A program made the translations under genes and the position numbers. Shown here one piece after another: positions 43,096-51,627 of a DNA stretch of 64,000 bases. Source of the DNA: Flavobacterium lindanitolerans. Its GTDB lineage: Bacteria > Bacteroidota > Bacteroidia > Flavobacteriales > Flavobacteriaceae. Every line of letters starts with the position of its first letter. Positions within the stretch are counted from its first letter, which is position 1. The stretch spans positions 1,612,001 to 1,676,000 of the forward strand of contig NZ_PJND01000007.1 of the NCBI RefSeq assembly GCF_002846575.1, in the 5' to 3' direction. The notes under the pieces were generated by a model, which was not told the DNA's origin, did not search any database, and was given only the letters and a program-made list of their open reading frames with translations.

Positions 43096-44406
43096 ATGGC
43101 AAAATTTGAATTGAAACTTCCAAAAATGGGAGAAAGCGTTGCAGAAGCAACAATTACCAACTGGCTAAAAAAAGTAGGCGACCCAATCGAAGCTGACGAA
43201 GCGGTATTGGAAATTGCTACCGATAAAGTAGATTCAGAAGTGCCTTCTGAGGTCTCTGGAGTTTTGTCTGAAATTCTTTTTAACGTTGATGATGTTGTAA
43301 AAGTAGGTCAGACAATTGCTTATATTGAAGTTTCTGGAGGTGTTGCGGTAGAAGCACCAAAAGAAGAAGCCCCGGCGTCAGTAGCTGAAATTGAAAAAAC
43401 AGTAGAAACTGCACAGCAAACCGTTGCTGCTCCGCAAGACTTTTCAGGTTCAGATAAATTCTTTTCTCCATTGGTAAAAAATATTGCCAAAGAAGAAGGG
43501 GTGACGGTTGCCGAGTTAGAATCAATTCAAGGCTCCGGAAAAGATGGAAGAGTAACCAAAGATGATATATTAGGCTATGTTGCCAATAGAAAAGAACCAA
43601 AAGCAGTAAGTCAGCAAGTTCCGGCCCAGGCTCCTGTTGCCCAGATGTCAAGCCCGGCTCCAAAAGCAACAGCGGCAGTTCCTGTTTCTGTAAATGGAGG
43701 TGATGAAATCGTGGAAATGGACAGAATGCGAAAGCTGATTTCCGGCTATATGGTAGCATCTGTACAGACTTCGGCTCACGTACAGTCGTTCATTGAAGTA
43801 GATGTAACCAACATCGTAAAATGGAGAGACAAAGTGAAAAATGCGTTCGAGAAGAGAGAAGGCGAAAAGCTGACTTTCACGCCAATTTTCATGGAAGCTG
43901 TTGCGAAAGCATTAAAGGATTTCCCTGGAATGAACATTTCTGTTGATGGGGAATTTATTATCAAGAGAAAAAATATCAATCTGGGTATGGCGGCAGCCCT
44001 GCCAAATGGAAACTTAATTGTTCCGGTAATCAAGAATGCAGACCAGCTAAACCTTGTTGGTATGGCAAAAGCAGTTAATGATTTAGGAAACAGAGCCAAA
44101 GCAGGCAAGTTGAAACCGGACGATACACAAGGCGGAACGTATACAGTAACTAACGTGGGTACTTTTGGTAGCGTTTTTGGAACGCCAATCATCAACCAGC
44201 CACAAGTGGGTATCCTGGCTTTGGGTGCTATCCGTAAAGTGCCGGCGGTAATTGAAACTCCTGAAGGTGACTTTATTGGAATCCGTCAAAAAATGTTCCT
44301 TTCTCACAGTTATGACCACCGTGTTGTTGACGGTGCTTTGGGAGGAAGCTTTGTAAAGCGTGTAGCAGATTATTTGGAAGCTTTTGATGTCAATAGAGAT
44401 TTTTAA
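43096..44406 (+). CDS. Dihydrolipoamide acyltransferase (E2) of a 2-oxoacid dehydrogenase complex
   Basis: A 436-residue E2 component. The lipoyl domain (1-80) carries the attachment lysine K44 in EIATDKVDSEV. A peripheral-subunit-binding domain lies near residues 120-160 (SPLVKNIAKEEGVTVAELES). The catalytic CAT domain (about 210-434) ends with HSYDHRVVDGALGG, holding the active His and Asp. It could belong to the branched-chain or 2-oxoglutarate complex; E1 and E3 are not here. TAATTTTG at 43051-43058 is its likely -7 element. Confidence 0.92.
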   Translation: MAKFELKLPKMGESVAEATITNWLKKVGDPIEADEAVLEIATDKVDSEVPSEVSGVLSEILFNVDDVVKVGQTIAYIEVSGGVAVEAPKEEAPASVAEIEKTVETAQQTVAAPQDFSGSDKFFSPLVKNIAKEEGVTVAELESIQGSGKDGRVTKDDILGYVANRKEPKAVSQQVPAQAPVAQMSSPAPKATAAVPVSVNGGDEIVEMDRMRKLISGYMVASVQTSAHVQSFIEVDVTNIVKWRDKVKNAFEKREGEKLTFTPIFMEAVAKALKDFPGMNISVDGEFIIKRKNINLGMAAALPNGNLIVPVIKNADQLNLVGMAKAVNDLGNRAKAGKLKPDDTQGGTYTVTNVGTFGSVFGTPIINQPQVGILALGAIRKVPAVIETPEGDFIGIRQKMFLSHSYDHRVVDGALGGSFVKRVADYLEAFDVNRDF

Positions 44407-44428
44407 TTGACTCATTTATATATAAAGA

Positions 44429-44453
44429 AACCTCTCAAACGAGAGGTTTTTTT
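44429..44453. terminator. Intrinsic terminator after the E2 gene
   Basis: AACCTCTC (44429-44436) pairs with GAGAGGTT (44441-44448) around AAAC, followed by TTTTT. It lies between convergent genes and mainly serves the plus strand. Confidence 0.9.
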
Positions 44454-44474
44454 ATGCGATAAGTTTTGTTTGCT

Positions 44475-45416
44475 TTATTCAAGAATTAAAGATGCTGTAG
44501 TCTCCCTAACAAATATGATGGAATCAAAATCAGATCCTGGCAGTATAGGCAGTGCCCTGTCATTTGTCCATACAGAATAGATATTGGTGATTTTGTTTTT
44601 GTTTTGCGCAAAAGGATTTGCTTTATTTGGATTGAAAGAAAGAAAGAATTGGCTGTATTTCACTTTAGAGAACAATCCGGAAAATGTATCCGAACCTGAT
44701 TCAAAACTATGTTTTGTAATTTTTCCTTCCGCAATCACATTTACGTTTCCTTTATAGGTGTCAAATCCCAAGGCATAATATCTATCCTTCAGTTTTTGTT
44801 TTAAATACCCACCCATAGCTTCTACTTCAGCCATTGTTTTATCTTTTGCGATATGCACATTATGACCCCAGATAATTGCTTTTGATGTATCGCTTTTTTG
44901 TGCTTCAATAATTATTTCTGCCATGTTTTTGTCTCTTGTAAGAGGGTCGTGCCAAAAATCTTCACTGTCAAATCCAAAAAGAATAACTTTTTTGTCTGCA
45001 GGCTGGTTCTGATTGTATTCTTTTAGCCATTGGAAAAGATTAAAAATTTCCTGTGTATTGTAAAGCATGAGTTTTTCCATCAGCATTTTCAGATTTCCGT
45101 TTCCCTTTTGGAGATAGTCGTTGATTGAGATGATATTAAACTGTGTAAGTTCAAAACCGATTAGCTTATAATTGTTGTTTGTGATTAAATGTTTGATGAT
45201 TTCAGTCTTTAGTATATGGAATTCATGGGTTCCGTGTGAAGCCTCGCCAAGTCCTATAATTGTGTTGTTGTTTAATTCCGAATCCAAAAATGAAAAATTT
45301 TTGACTGACCCTAGAGGGATTGCATTCACATTAATCCATTCCAAATCCTTGTTTTGTGAATAAGCAAACGGGCTAACAATAATAATGATAAATGCGAGGA
45401 TTGTTTTTATTTTCAT
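44475..45416 (-). CDS. Erythromycin esterase family protein
   Basis: A 313-residue secreted or periplasmic protein with a signal peptide to about residue 20. The family core is seen as IIGLGEASHGTHEFHILKTE near residue 53 (catalytic Glu and His), VILFGFDSEDFWHDP near 145 and KAIIWGHNVHIAKDKTMAE near 178. Known members hydrolyse macrolide rings, but many relatives have other functions. The protein is about 80-100 residues shorter than typical (400) because the segment between the first and second half is compact. It ends SLILE. Confidence 0.85.
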   Translation of the reverse strand: MKIKTILAFIIIIVSPFAYSQNKDLEWINVNAIPLGSVKNFSFLDSELNNNTIIGLGEASHGTHEFHILKTEIIKHLITNNNYKLIGFELTQFNIISINDYLQKGNGNLKMLMEKLMLYNTQEIFNLFQWLKEYNQNQPADKKVILFGFDSEDFWHDPLTRDKNMAEIIIEAQKSDTSKAIIWGHNVHIAKDKTMAEVEAMGGYLKQKLKDRYYALGFDTYKGNVNVIAEGKITKHSFESGSDTFSGLFSKVKYSQFFLSFNPNKANPFAQNKNKITNIYSVWTNDRALPILPGSDFDSIIFVRETTASLILE

Positions 45417-45594
45417 GGTAGAGCTGTTAATTGCAGCAAGTATGAAGTAAATCTAATGAAAAACATGGCAAGAGTAGTTTTTTTTCACAAAATTTTGAAT
45501 ATACTGGAAAATAAGAAATTGAAAATAAGAGAATTGATTTTTGTTGCTTTTGTAAACAGTAAATTTTAGAACAAAAATTCATTACAAAAACAGT

Positions 45595-45602
45595 TATCTT
45601 TG
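45595..45602 (+). promoter_or_regulatory. -7 element of the exonuclease-cinA cluster
   Basis: TATCTTTG, a perfect TAnnTTTG match, lies 20 bases before the ATG at 45,623. The upstream TTG is not well placed. Confidence 0.45.
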
Positions 45603-45622
45603 CAATCCATAAAAACAAGAAA

Positions 45623-46399
45623 ATGGAACTTAAACTAACAAAGCCGATTTGTTTTTTTGACCTCGAAACCACAGGAATCGATATCTGTAAAGACAGGATT
45701 GTAGAAATATCAATATTTAAAGTTTATCCTAACGGAAATAAAGAAAGCAGAACATGGCTGGTAAATCCGGAAATGCCAATTCCGCCACAAACAACAGCCG
45801 TTCATGGAATCACAAATGAAAAGGTAGCTAATGAGCCAGTCTTTAAAGAATTGGCAGCCACCATTCACAATATGATAAAAGATTCTGATTTGGCCGGATT
45901 CAACTCTGACCGGTTTGATATTCCTCTATTGGCAGAAGAAATGCTGAGAGCCGGGCTGGATTTTGACATGAAAAATCGCGTAGCTGTTGATATCCAGACT
46001 ATTTTCCATAAAAAAGAAGAAAGAACTTTAAGTGCGGCTTATAAATTTTATTGTGGACTAAGTCTGGAAAATGCTCACTCTGCAGAAGCGGATACCCTTG
46101 CTACTTATGAAATCCTAAAGGCACAATTGGAGCGCTATGAAGACCTGCCAAAAGATATGAAGTCTCTTTCGGAATATACTACCAGAAAAAAATCGGTTGA
46201 TTTTGCGGGATTCATTGCTCTGGATAAGGATAATGAAGAGATTTTTACGTTCGGGAAACACAAAGGTGCCAAAGTTGAAAAAGTTCTTGAGGCTGAACCC
46301 GGTTATTTCGGTTGGATACAAAATGCTGACTTCCCGTTATATACTAAAAAAGTACTGACGGCAATAAAGCTAAGAAAACTGAATAATAAATTGAACTAA
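45623..46399 (+). CDS. DnaQ-like 3'-5' exonuclease
   Basis: A 258-residue DEDDh exonuclease, in the family of DNA polymerase III epsilon. Exo I is FFDLETTGIDICKDRIVEIS (catalytic Asp and Glu near residue 10-12), Exo II AGFNSDRFDIPLLAEEM near 92, and Exo III NAHSAEADTLATYEIL near 150. The C-terminal 60 residues (FTFGKHKGAKVEKVLEAEPG) form a small extra domain seen in related nucleases. It probably acts in DNA proofreading or repair. First gene of a run with FAH, Hpt and cinA genes. Confidence 0.9.
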   Translation: MELKLTKPICFFDLETTGIDICKDRIVEISIFKVYPNGNKESRTWLVNPEMPIPPQTTAVHGITNEKVANEPVFKELAATIHNMIKDSDLAGFNSDRFDIPLLAEEMLRAGLDFDMKNRVAVDIQTIFHKKEERTLSAAYKFYCGLSLENAHSAEADTLATYEILKAQLERYEDLPKDMKSLSEYTTRKKSVDFAGFIALDKDNEEIFTFGKHKGAKVEKVLEAEPGYFGWIQNADFPLYTKKVLTAIKLRKLNNKLN

Positions 46400-46429
46400 C
46401 ATTTAAATGCCGAAAACAATATAGGACTT

Positions 46430-47041
46430 ATGAAAATAATCTGTGTTGGAAGAAATTACGCCAAGCATATAGAAGAATTACAAAATGAAAGACCTGCGGA
46501 GCCGGTGATTTTTCTTAAACCGGATACCGCTATATTGCCAAAAAACTTTCCTTTTTTTATACCGGAATTTAGCAGTGATATCCATCATGAAGTCGAAATT
46601 CTTGTGAGAATAAATAGAGTTGGCAAATATATTGAGCCTAAATTTGCTCATAAATATTATGACGAAATTGGATTAGGGATTGATTTTACAGCTCGTGATG
46701 TTCAGTCTGCGCTTAAAGAAAAAGGGCTTCCCTGGGAAAAAGCAAAGGCATTTGATGGTTCGGCCGTGATTGGAGAATTTTTGCCAAAATCTCAATTCAA
46801 TTCACTAGAAAATCTTACATTTGAATTGACCAATAACGGAAAACCAGCCCAAACCGGAAATACAAATCAGATGCTTTGGAAAATTGACGAATTGATTTCC
46901 TATGTTTCACAATACTTTACATTAAAAATAGGGGATATCATATTTACAGGTACTCCGGAAGGAGTCGCAAAAGTCAATCCGGACGATATTCTTGAAGGAT
47001 ATTTAGAAGGGCATAAATTATTTAGAATACAGGTAAAATAA
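46430..47041 (+). CDS. Fumarylacetoacetate hydrolase (FAH) family protein
   Basis: A 203-residue FAH-fold enzyme of the acylpyruvase (YcgM/FAHD1) type. Metal ligands are in SDIHHEVEILVRI near residue 43 and GIDFTARDVQSALKEKGLPW near 79, with KAFDGSAVIG after it. The C-terminal IIFTGTPEGVAKVNPDDILE is the second family block. It could cleave acylpyruvates or decarboxylate oxaloacetate. Its stop overlaps the start of the Hpt gene by one base (TAATG). Confidence 0.9.
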   Translation: MKIICVGRNYAKHIEELQNERPAEPVIFLKPDTAILPKNFPFFIPEFSSDIHHEVEILVRINRVGKYIEPKFAHKYYDEIGLGIDFTARDVQSALKEKGLPWEKAKAFDGSAVIGEFLPKSQFNSLENLTFELTNNGKPAQTGNTNQMLWKIDELISYVSQYFTLKIGDIIFTGTPEGVAKVNPDDILEGYLEGHKLFRIQVK

Positions 47042-47385
47042 TGGCGATACACTATAATCTGGCAAAAGTCTACGAGATTTCAGATAACGACAGCGAATTC
47101 GTTCAGGATATCATAAATCTTTTCGTGACTGAAGTTCCGGCCGACCTGAAAAATGTAAAAAAAGGAATAAAAGAAAAAGACTATAAGCTGGCCTACGGAT
47201 TTGCCCATAAGATTAAACCTACTCTGGACTTGTTGGGAATGACCGTAGCTTTTGAAGAAATTCTTCTTGTGGAAGACTGGACGAAACGTGAAGGGAAGAA
47301 AAAAGAAATCAAGGATACTTATAAAAGTATTGCCGACAAAGTCGAAAAAGCAGTAAAGGAAATCAAGAAAGACTTTAACTTGTAA
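47041..47385 (+). CDS. Hpt (histidine phosphotransfer) domain protein
   Basis: A 114-residue single-domain Hpt protein. It shows [20 protein letters not shown], then [16 protein letters not shown] with the phospho-accepting His at position 56. The residues after the His differ from the canonical HxLKGSS, having KIKPTL, but the four-helix pattern is intact. It would relay phosphate between a hybrid kinase and a response regulator, none of which is encoded here. It overlaps the FAH stop and precedes cinA by 31 bases. Confidence 0.85.
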   Translation: MAIHYNLAKVYEISDNDSEFVQDIINLFVTEVPADLKNVKKGIKEKDYKLAYGFAHKIKPTLDLLGMTVAFEEILLVEDWTKREGKKKEIKDTYKSIADKVEKAVKEIKKDFNL

Positions 47386-47416
47386 TTCTGGCTGTAAGCT
47401 TCAAAAATCAAAATCC

Positions 47417-48679
47417 GTGAAAGCAACCGTAGTAACTATAGGAGATGAAATCCTTATTGGGCAAATCATCGATACCAATTCTGCTTTTATTGCAAAATCA
47501 TTAGATAAAATAGGGATTGACATTCACGAAGTCATTTCTATCAGTGATAGCAGGGAACATATACTGGAAACGCTTAAGCGTCTTCAGAATCAGGTGGATT
47601 TGGTTATCCTGACCGGAGGTTTGGGGCCAACCAAAGACGATGTCACTAAAAAAACACTGTGCGAGTATTTTGAAGACCAATTAATTGTGGACGAAAAAGT
47701 TCTTGCTCATGTAACGGAACTGATAGAAGGTTTTTATAAACGCCCTATTTCACAGATGAATAAAGACCAGGCCCTTGTTCCGTCAAAAGCCGAAGTATTA
47801 TTTAATAAGGTTGGGACGGCGCCCGGAATGTGGCTTAAAAAAGAAAATACTGTTTTTGTTTCTTTACCGGGAGTGCCTTATGAGATGCAGCACCTTATAG
47901 AGAATGGGGTAGTGCCAAAGGTAATCGAAGAATACAAACGACCATTTATCATCCATAAAACAATCCTTACCTACGGACAAGGGGAAAGTCTTGTTGCCGA
48001 AAGGATTGAAAACTGGGAGAACAATCTTCCTGAATTTATAAAGCTTGCCTATCTGCCAAGTCCGGGAAGGGTGAGATTGAGAATGTCTGCACGTGGAACA
48101 AATGAGCAGCTGCTACAAAAAGCGATAGAGGAAAATACAGATTCGCTATCAAAAATCATTGGAGATATTATTGTAGGGTATGATGAGAATGAAACCTTAG
48201 AGGTGATTCTGGGCAGACTGCTGACTAAAAATAAAATGACAATCTCTACCGCTGAAAGTTGTACTGGTGGGAAAATTGCGCAATTGATGACTTCAATCCC
48301 GGGTTCATCGTCTTATTTCAAAGGAAGTATTGTGAGCTATGCTACAGAAGTCAAAGCAGAAGTACTCAAAGTCCCTCAGGCGCTTATTGATACCTATTCA
48401 GTCGTAAGCCGTGAAGTGGCGATTGAAATGGCATTAGGTGTTCAGAAACTGCTGAAAACAGATTATGCTATTGCTACTACTGGAAATGCAGGTCCTGAAA
48501 AAGGGGATTCTCCGGCAGAATTGGGTACTGTTTTTATTGCTCTTGCAACCCCTTATCCGGCTCCGGATAATATAATTTGTGAAGAATTTAATTTTGGTCA
48601 ACCTAGGGAAAAAGTCATTGACAGAACTGTAAATAAGGCTTTTGGTATGCTTCAAAATGAAATTTTGAAAATCAGATAA
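47417..48679 (+). CDS. cinA: CinA family protein (NMN deamidase-related)
   Basis: A 420-residue protein that starts with GTG. The N-terminal molybdopterin-binding-like domain spans about 1-170 ([36 protein letters not shown]). A middle linker follows. The C-terminal CinA domain (about 255-410) has [20 protein letters not shown] and [13 protein letters not shown], the active site of nicotinamide-nucleotide amidase. It recycles NMN produced by DNA ligase. Sits at the end of the exonuclease-FAH-Hpt run; an imperfect stem and T tract (48674-48698) may end transcription. Confidence 0.92.
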   Translation: MKATVVTIGDEILIGQIIDTNSAFIAKSLDKIGIDIHEVISISDSREHILETLKRLQNQVDLVILTGGLGPTKDDVTKKTLCEYFEDQLIVDEKVLAHVTELIEGFYKRPISQMNKDQALVPSKAEVLFNKVGTAPGMWLKKENTVFVSLPGVPYEMQHLIENGVVPKVIEEYKRPFIIHKTILTYGQGESLVAERIENWENNLPEFIKLAYLPSPGRVRLRMSARGTNEQLLQKAIEENTDSLSKIIGDIIVGYDENETLEVILGRLLTKNKMTISTAESCTGGKIAQLMTSIPGSSSYFKGSIVSYATEVKAEVLKVPQALIDTYSVVSREVAIEMALGVQKLLKTDYAIATTGNAGPEKGDSPAELGTVFIALATPYPAPDNIICEEFNFGQPREKVIDRTVNKAFGMLQNEILKIR

Positions 48680-48706
48680 GATTATCTCATTTTTTTGGCA
48701 TCGTTT

Positions 48707-48736
48707 TTGGTCTTTTCTTGGAAATTTATATTTTCG
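48707..48736 (+). promoter_or_regulatory. Promoter of the DUF4476 gene
   Basis: TTG (48707-48709) and TATTTTCG (48729-48736, one mismatch) are 19 bases apart, 60 bases upstream of the ATG at 48,797. Confidence 0.45.
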
Positions 48737-48796
48737 CCCGCAAATAATTTTTTAATCCCCCTTTTTTAACATATTAAAAAAAATTAATTATTTTTT

Positions 48797-49699
48797 ATGA
48801 GAAAACTTTACTTTGCTATTGCTGCAGCTTTAACCACAGCATTTGCTTTCGCCCAGGCTCCAACTGGAAATTTGACTATTTTTTCAGAAGACGGAGATCG
48901 CTTCTTTCTGGTATTGAATGGAGAGTTGCAAAATGACATCCCGCAAACAAATATCCGTGTTGAAGAACTCAACCAGCCATATTATAATGCCAAAATACTT
49001 TTTGAGGATAAATCGCTTGTTGAAATAACAAAAAAGAATCTTGCGATTGCTGATATAGACGGAGAATACATGGATGTTACCTATAAGATAAAGAGAGATA
49101 AAAACAACAAGAACAAACTAAAACTTAATTTTTTCTCTGAAATTCCGGTAGACCGCCAATATAGGGCTCCACAAAATGTTCATGTAGTGCATTATGGTGC
49201 TCCACAGCCTGTGAGTACGGTATCACAAACTACAACCACAACCACTGTTGGTAATACCGGAATGGGAGTGGGAGTAAATGTTGGGGGAGTAGGTGTGAAT
49301 ATCAATATAAAAGAGCCAAATGGCATTTATACAGAAACAACCACTAGAACAGTAACGCATGGTCAGCCACAGGTTAATTATGCCCCACCGCTAAAAGGAT
49401 GCAACAATAAATATCCGATGGGTTCAACTGACTTTAATAGTGCCCTGACATCTGTAAAGAAACAAGGTTTTGACGAAACCAAGCTAAAAGTGGCTAAACA
49501 GATTGTTTCTGCAAATTGCTTGGATGTAAATCAAATAAAACAAATCGCTAATACGATCAGTTTTGAAGAAAACAAATTAGATTTTGTTAAGTTTGCCTAT
49601 GATTATTGTACAGAAAAGAAAAATTATTTCAGACTGAATGATATATTTTCGTTCAGTACAAACGTAGATGATCTAACAGAATACATCCGAAATAAATAA
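48797..49699 (+). CDS. DUF4476 domain protein, secreted
   Basis: A 300-residue protein with a signal peptide ending TAFAFAQ. A beta-rich N-terminal region (about 20-130) and a glycine/threonine-rich linker (VGVNVGGVGVNINIKEPNG) separate it from the C-terminal DUF4476 domain (about 215-298). The last contains DFNSALTSVKKQGFDETKLK and FAYDYCTEKKNYF. The family is found in Bacteroidota and has no known function. The last helix resembles a small calcium-free EF-like bundle. Single-gene transcript. Confidence 0.8.
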   Translation: MRKLYFAIAAALTTAFAFAQAPTGNLTIFSEDGDRFFLVLNGELQNDIPQTNIRVEELNQPYYNAKILFEDKSLVEITKKNLAIADIDGEYMDVTYKIKRDKNNKNKLKLNFFSEIPVDRQYRAPQNVHVVHYGAPQPVSTVSQTTTTTTVGNTGMGVGVNVGGVGVNINIKEPNGIYTETTTRTVTHGQPQVNYAPPLKGCNNKYPMGSTDFNSALTSVKKQGFDETKLKVAKQIVSANCLDVNQIKQIANTISFEENKLDFVKFAYDYCTEKKNYFRLNDIFSFSTNVDDLTEYIRNK

Positions 49700-49786
49700 A
49701 ATCTATAATTTGAAATACAGGATTTTTGCCTTTTGCAGGCTGTATATGGAATCGAAAAAGATTTTAAAAAAAAGAAGTAGAATGTT

Positions 49787-49817
49787 TTGTAAATACAGTT
49801 TCTTTTTTGTTTCTTTG
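49787..49817 (+). promoter_or_regulatory. Promoter of the rpmB operon
   Basis: TTG (49787-49789) is 20 bases from TTTCTTTG (49810-49817), a TAnnTTTG match with one mismatch, ending 36 bases before the ATG of rpmB. Confidence 0.5.
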
Positions 49818-49853
49818 CACCCTGATTTTGAATAACGATAAAAGATAAGCATA

Positions 49854-50090
49854 ATGTCAAGAGTTTGTGACCTTACAGGTAAAAGAGCGATGGTTGGAAA
49901 TAATGTTTCCCACGCGATGAACAAGACTAAGAGAAAATTTTCTGTAAACTTAGTTAAGAAACGTTTTTATCTTCCTGAAGAAGATAGATGGATTACTCTT
50001 AGAGTAGCTGCATCTACAATAAAAACTATTAACAAAAACGGAATTGCTGCAGTTTTGAAAGAAGCTAAAGCTAACGGATTTATTAAATAA
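49854..50090 (+). CDS. rpmB: 50S ribosomal protein L28
   Basis: A 78-residue bL28, starting [20 protein letters not shown]. It has the conserved [19 protein letters not shown] block and ends ANGFIK. It has a single cysteine (C5), so it lacks the zinc-binding CxxC set. First of the rpmB-rpmG-DUF4295 operon, 27 bases before rpmG. Confidence 0.97.
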   Translation: MSRVCDLTGKRAMVGNNVSHAMNKTKRKFSVNLVKKRFYLPEEDRWITLRVAASTIKTINKNGIAAVLKEAKANGFIK

Positions 50091-50117
50091 TAATCCTTCC
50101 TCTAAATATATAGCAAG

Positions 50118-50300
50118 ATGGCAAAGAAAGGTAATAGAATCCAGGTAATTTTAGAATGTACAGAGCACAAAACTAGTGGTCAGCCAGGTACATCAAGATA
50201 CATAACAACAAAGAACAAAAAGAATACTCCGGACAGATTAGAGATTAAAAAATTCAATCCAATCCTGAAGAGAGTAACTGTTCATAAAGAAATTAAATAA
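50118..50300 (+). CDS. rpmG: 50S ribosomal protein L33
   Basis: A 60-residue bL33. It shows [20 protein letters not shown] and ends [17 protein letters not shown]. It has one cysteine and no paired CxxC motifs, so it is the zinc-independent form. Between rpmB and the DUF4295 gene, spacing nine bases to the latter. Confidence 0.97.
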   Translation: MAKKGNRIQVILECTEHKTSGQPGTSRYITTKNKKNTPDRLEIKKFNPILKRVTVHKEIK

Positions 50301-50309
50301 TTATTAGTC

Positions 50310-50462
50310 ATGGCAAAGAAAACCGTAGCAACGTTACAGACAGCTTCTAAGAGATTAACAAAAGCTATCAAAATGGTAAAATCTCCTAAAACTGGTGCAT
50401 ACACTTTTGTTGAAAGCGTTATGGCTCCTGAATTAGTTGATGATTTTTTGAAAAAGAAATAA
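50310..50462 (+). CDS. DUF4295 family small protein, likely ribosome-associated
   Basis: A 50-codon gene, MAKKTVATLQTASKRLTKAI, ending ELVDDFLKKK. It is basic and lies nine bases after rpmG within the same operon, before the terminator. DUF4295 is restricted to Bacteroidota and always seems to accompany rpmB-rpmG. I recall a Bacteroidota-specific large-subunit protein reported in a Flavobacterium ribosome structure and think this may be it, but cannot confirm the match. Confidence 0.9.
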   Translation: MAKKTVATLQTASKRLTKAIKMVKSPKTGAYTFVESVMAPELVDDFLKKK

Positions 50463-50481
50463 TCGTTTAGACATTATATAG

Positions 50482-50515
50482 AAAAGCTACTTTCATTCGG
50501 AAGTAGCTTTTTTAT
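50482..50515 (+). terminator. Intrinsic terminator of the ribosomal operon
   Basis: AAAAGCTACTT (50482-50492) pairs perfectly with AAGTAGCTTTT (50501-50511) around an eight-base loop, followed by T-rich sequence. Confidence 0.9.
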
Positions 50516-50630
50516 TTTTATATTTGTTCAAAATTTAAAGAAAGTATGCCGTTGGGTTATTTTCTTGAATTTTTGGACCGTTAGGAAAACTTTATCTAAT
50601 AATCCGAAAAAAATCTAACCGAATCACAAA

Positions 50631-51584
50631 ATGAGTTTTTTTAAAAAAATATTTTCATCAGAAAAAAAAGAAAGCCTCGACAAAGGGCTTGAAAAAACAA
50701 AAACATCTTTCTTTTCAAAGCTTACTAAAGCCGTAGCCGGTAAATCAAAAGTAGACGATGAGGTTTTGGACAATCTGGAAGAAGTTCTGGTTTCATCGGA
50801 TGTTGGCGTAAATACAACCTTGAAAATTATCGAACGTATCGAAGAACGTGTTGCTAATGACAAATACCTGGGTACGGATGAACTAAACCAGATTCTTCGT
50901 GAAGAAATTGCAGGACTATTGTCTGAAACCAACTCAGGAGAAGCTACCGAATTTGAAATTCCTAAAGACAAAAAACCATATGTTTTGATGGTAGTTGGCG
51001 TAAATGGAGTAGGAAAAACAACAACCATTGGAAAATTGGCTTACCAATTCAACAAAGCAGGATATAAGGTGGTTCTTGGTGCGGCAGATACCTTTAGAGC
51101 AGCAGCAATAGACCAATTGCAAATCTGGGCAGACAGGGTTGGTGTTCCAATCGTAAAACAACAAATGGGAAGCGACCCGGCTTCCGTAGCATTTGACACA
51201 TTACAGTCGGCAGTAGCCCAAAATGCCGATGTTGTCATTATAGATACCGCAGGACGTCTGCACAATAAGGTGAATTTGATGAACGAATTGACCAAAGTAA
51301 AACGCGTTATGCAGAAAGTAGTAGCCGATGCTCCCCACGATGTACTTTTAGTACTTGACGGCTCTACCGGGCAAAATGCTTTTGAGCAGGCCAAACAGTT
51401 TACGGCGGCAACAGAGGTTTCTGCCCTAGCGGTAACTAAATTAGACGGAACTGCAAAAGGCGGTGTTGTTATTGGAATTTCTGACCAGTTCCAGATTCCG
51501 GTAAAATACATAGGGGTTGGAGAAGGTATTGAAGACCTCCAGGTATTTAACAAAATAGAATTTGTAGATTCTTTCTTTAAATAA
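50631..51584 (+). CDS. ftsY: Signal recognition particle receptor FtsY
   Basis: A 317-residue SRP GTPase. An N domain (about 20-95) precedes the G domain. G1 is GVNGVGKTTTIGKLA near residue 124, G2 and G3 are DTFRAAAIDQL and VIIDTAGRLHNK, G4 is TKLDGTAKGG near 268, and the closing motif is YIGVGEGIEDLQVF. The acidic membrane-binding A domain of E. coli FtsY is absent, as is usual in Bacteroidota. It targets ribosome-nascent chain complexes to the Sec translocon. Confidence 0.96.
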   Translation: MSFFKKIFSSEKKESLDKGLEKTKTSFFSKLTKAVAGKSKVDDEVLDNLEEVLVSSDVGVNTTLKIIERIEERVANDKYLGTDELNQILREEIAGLLSETNSGEATEFEIPKDKKPYVLMVVGVNGVGKTTTIGKLAYQFNKAGYKVVLGAADTFRAAAIDQLQIWADRVGVPIVKQQMGSDPASVAFDTLQSAVAQNADVVIIDTAGRLHNKVNLMNELTKVKRVMQKVVADAPHDVLLVLDGSTGQNAFEQAKQFTAATEVSALAVTKLDGTAKGGVVIGISDQFQIPVKYIGVGEGIEDLQVFNKIEFVDSFFK

Positions 51585-51627
51585 ATTCCAATTATTACAA
51601 GCACTTTAACAACTTAACAAACTTAAC

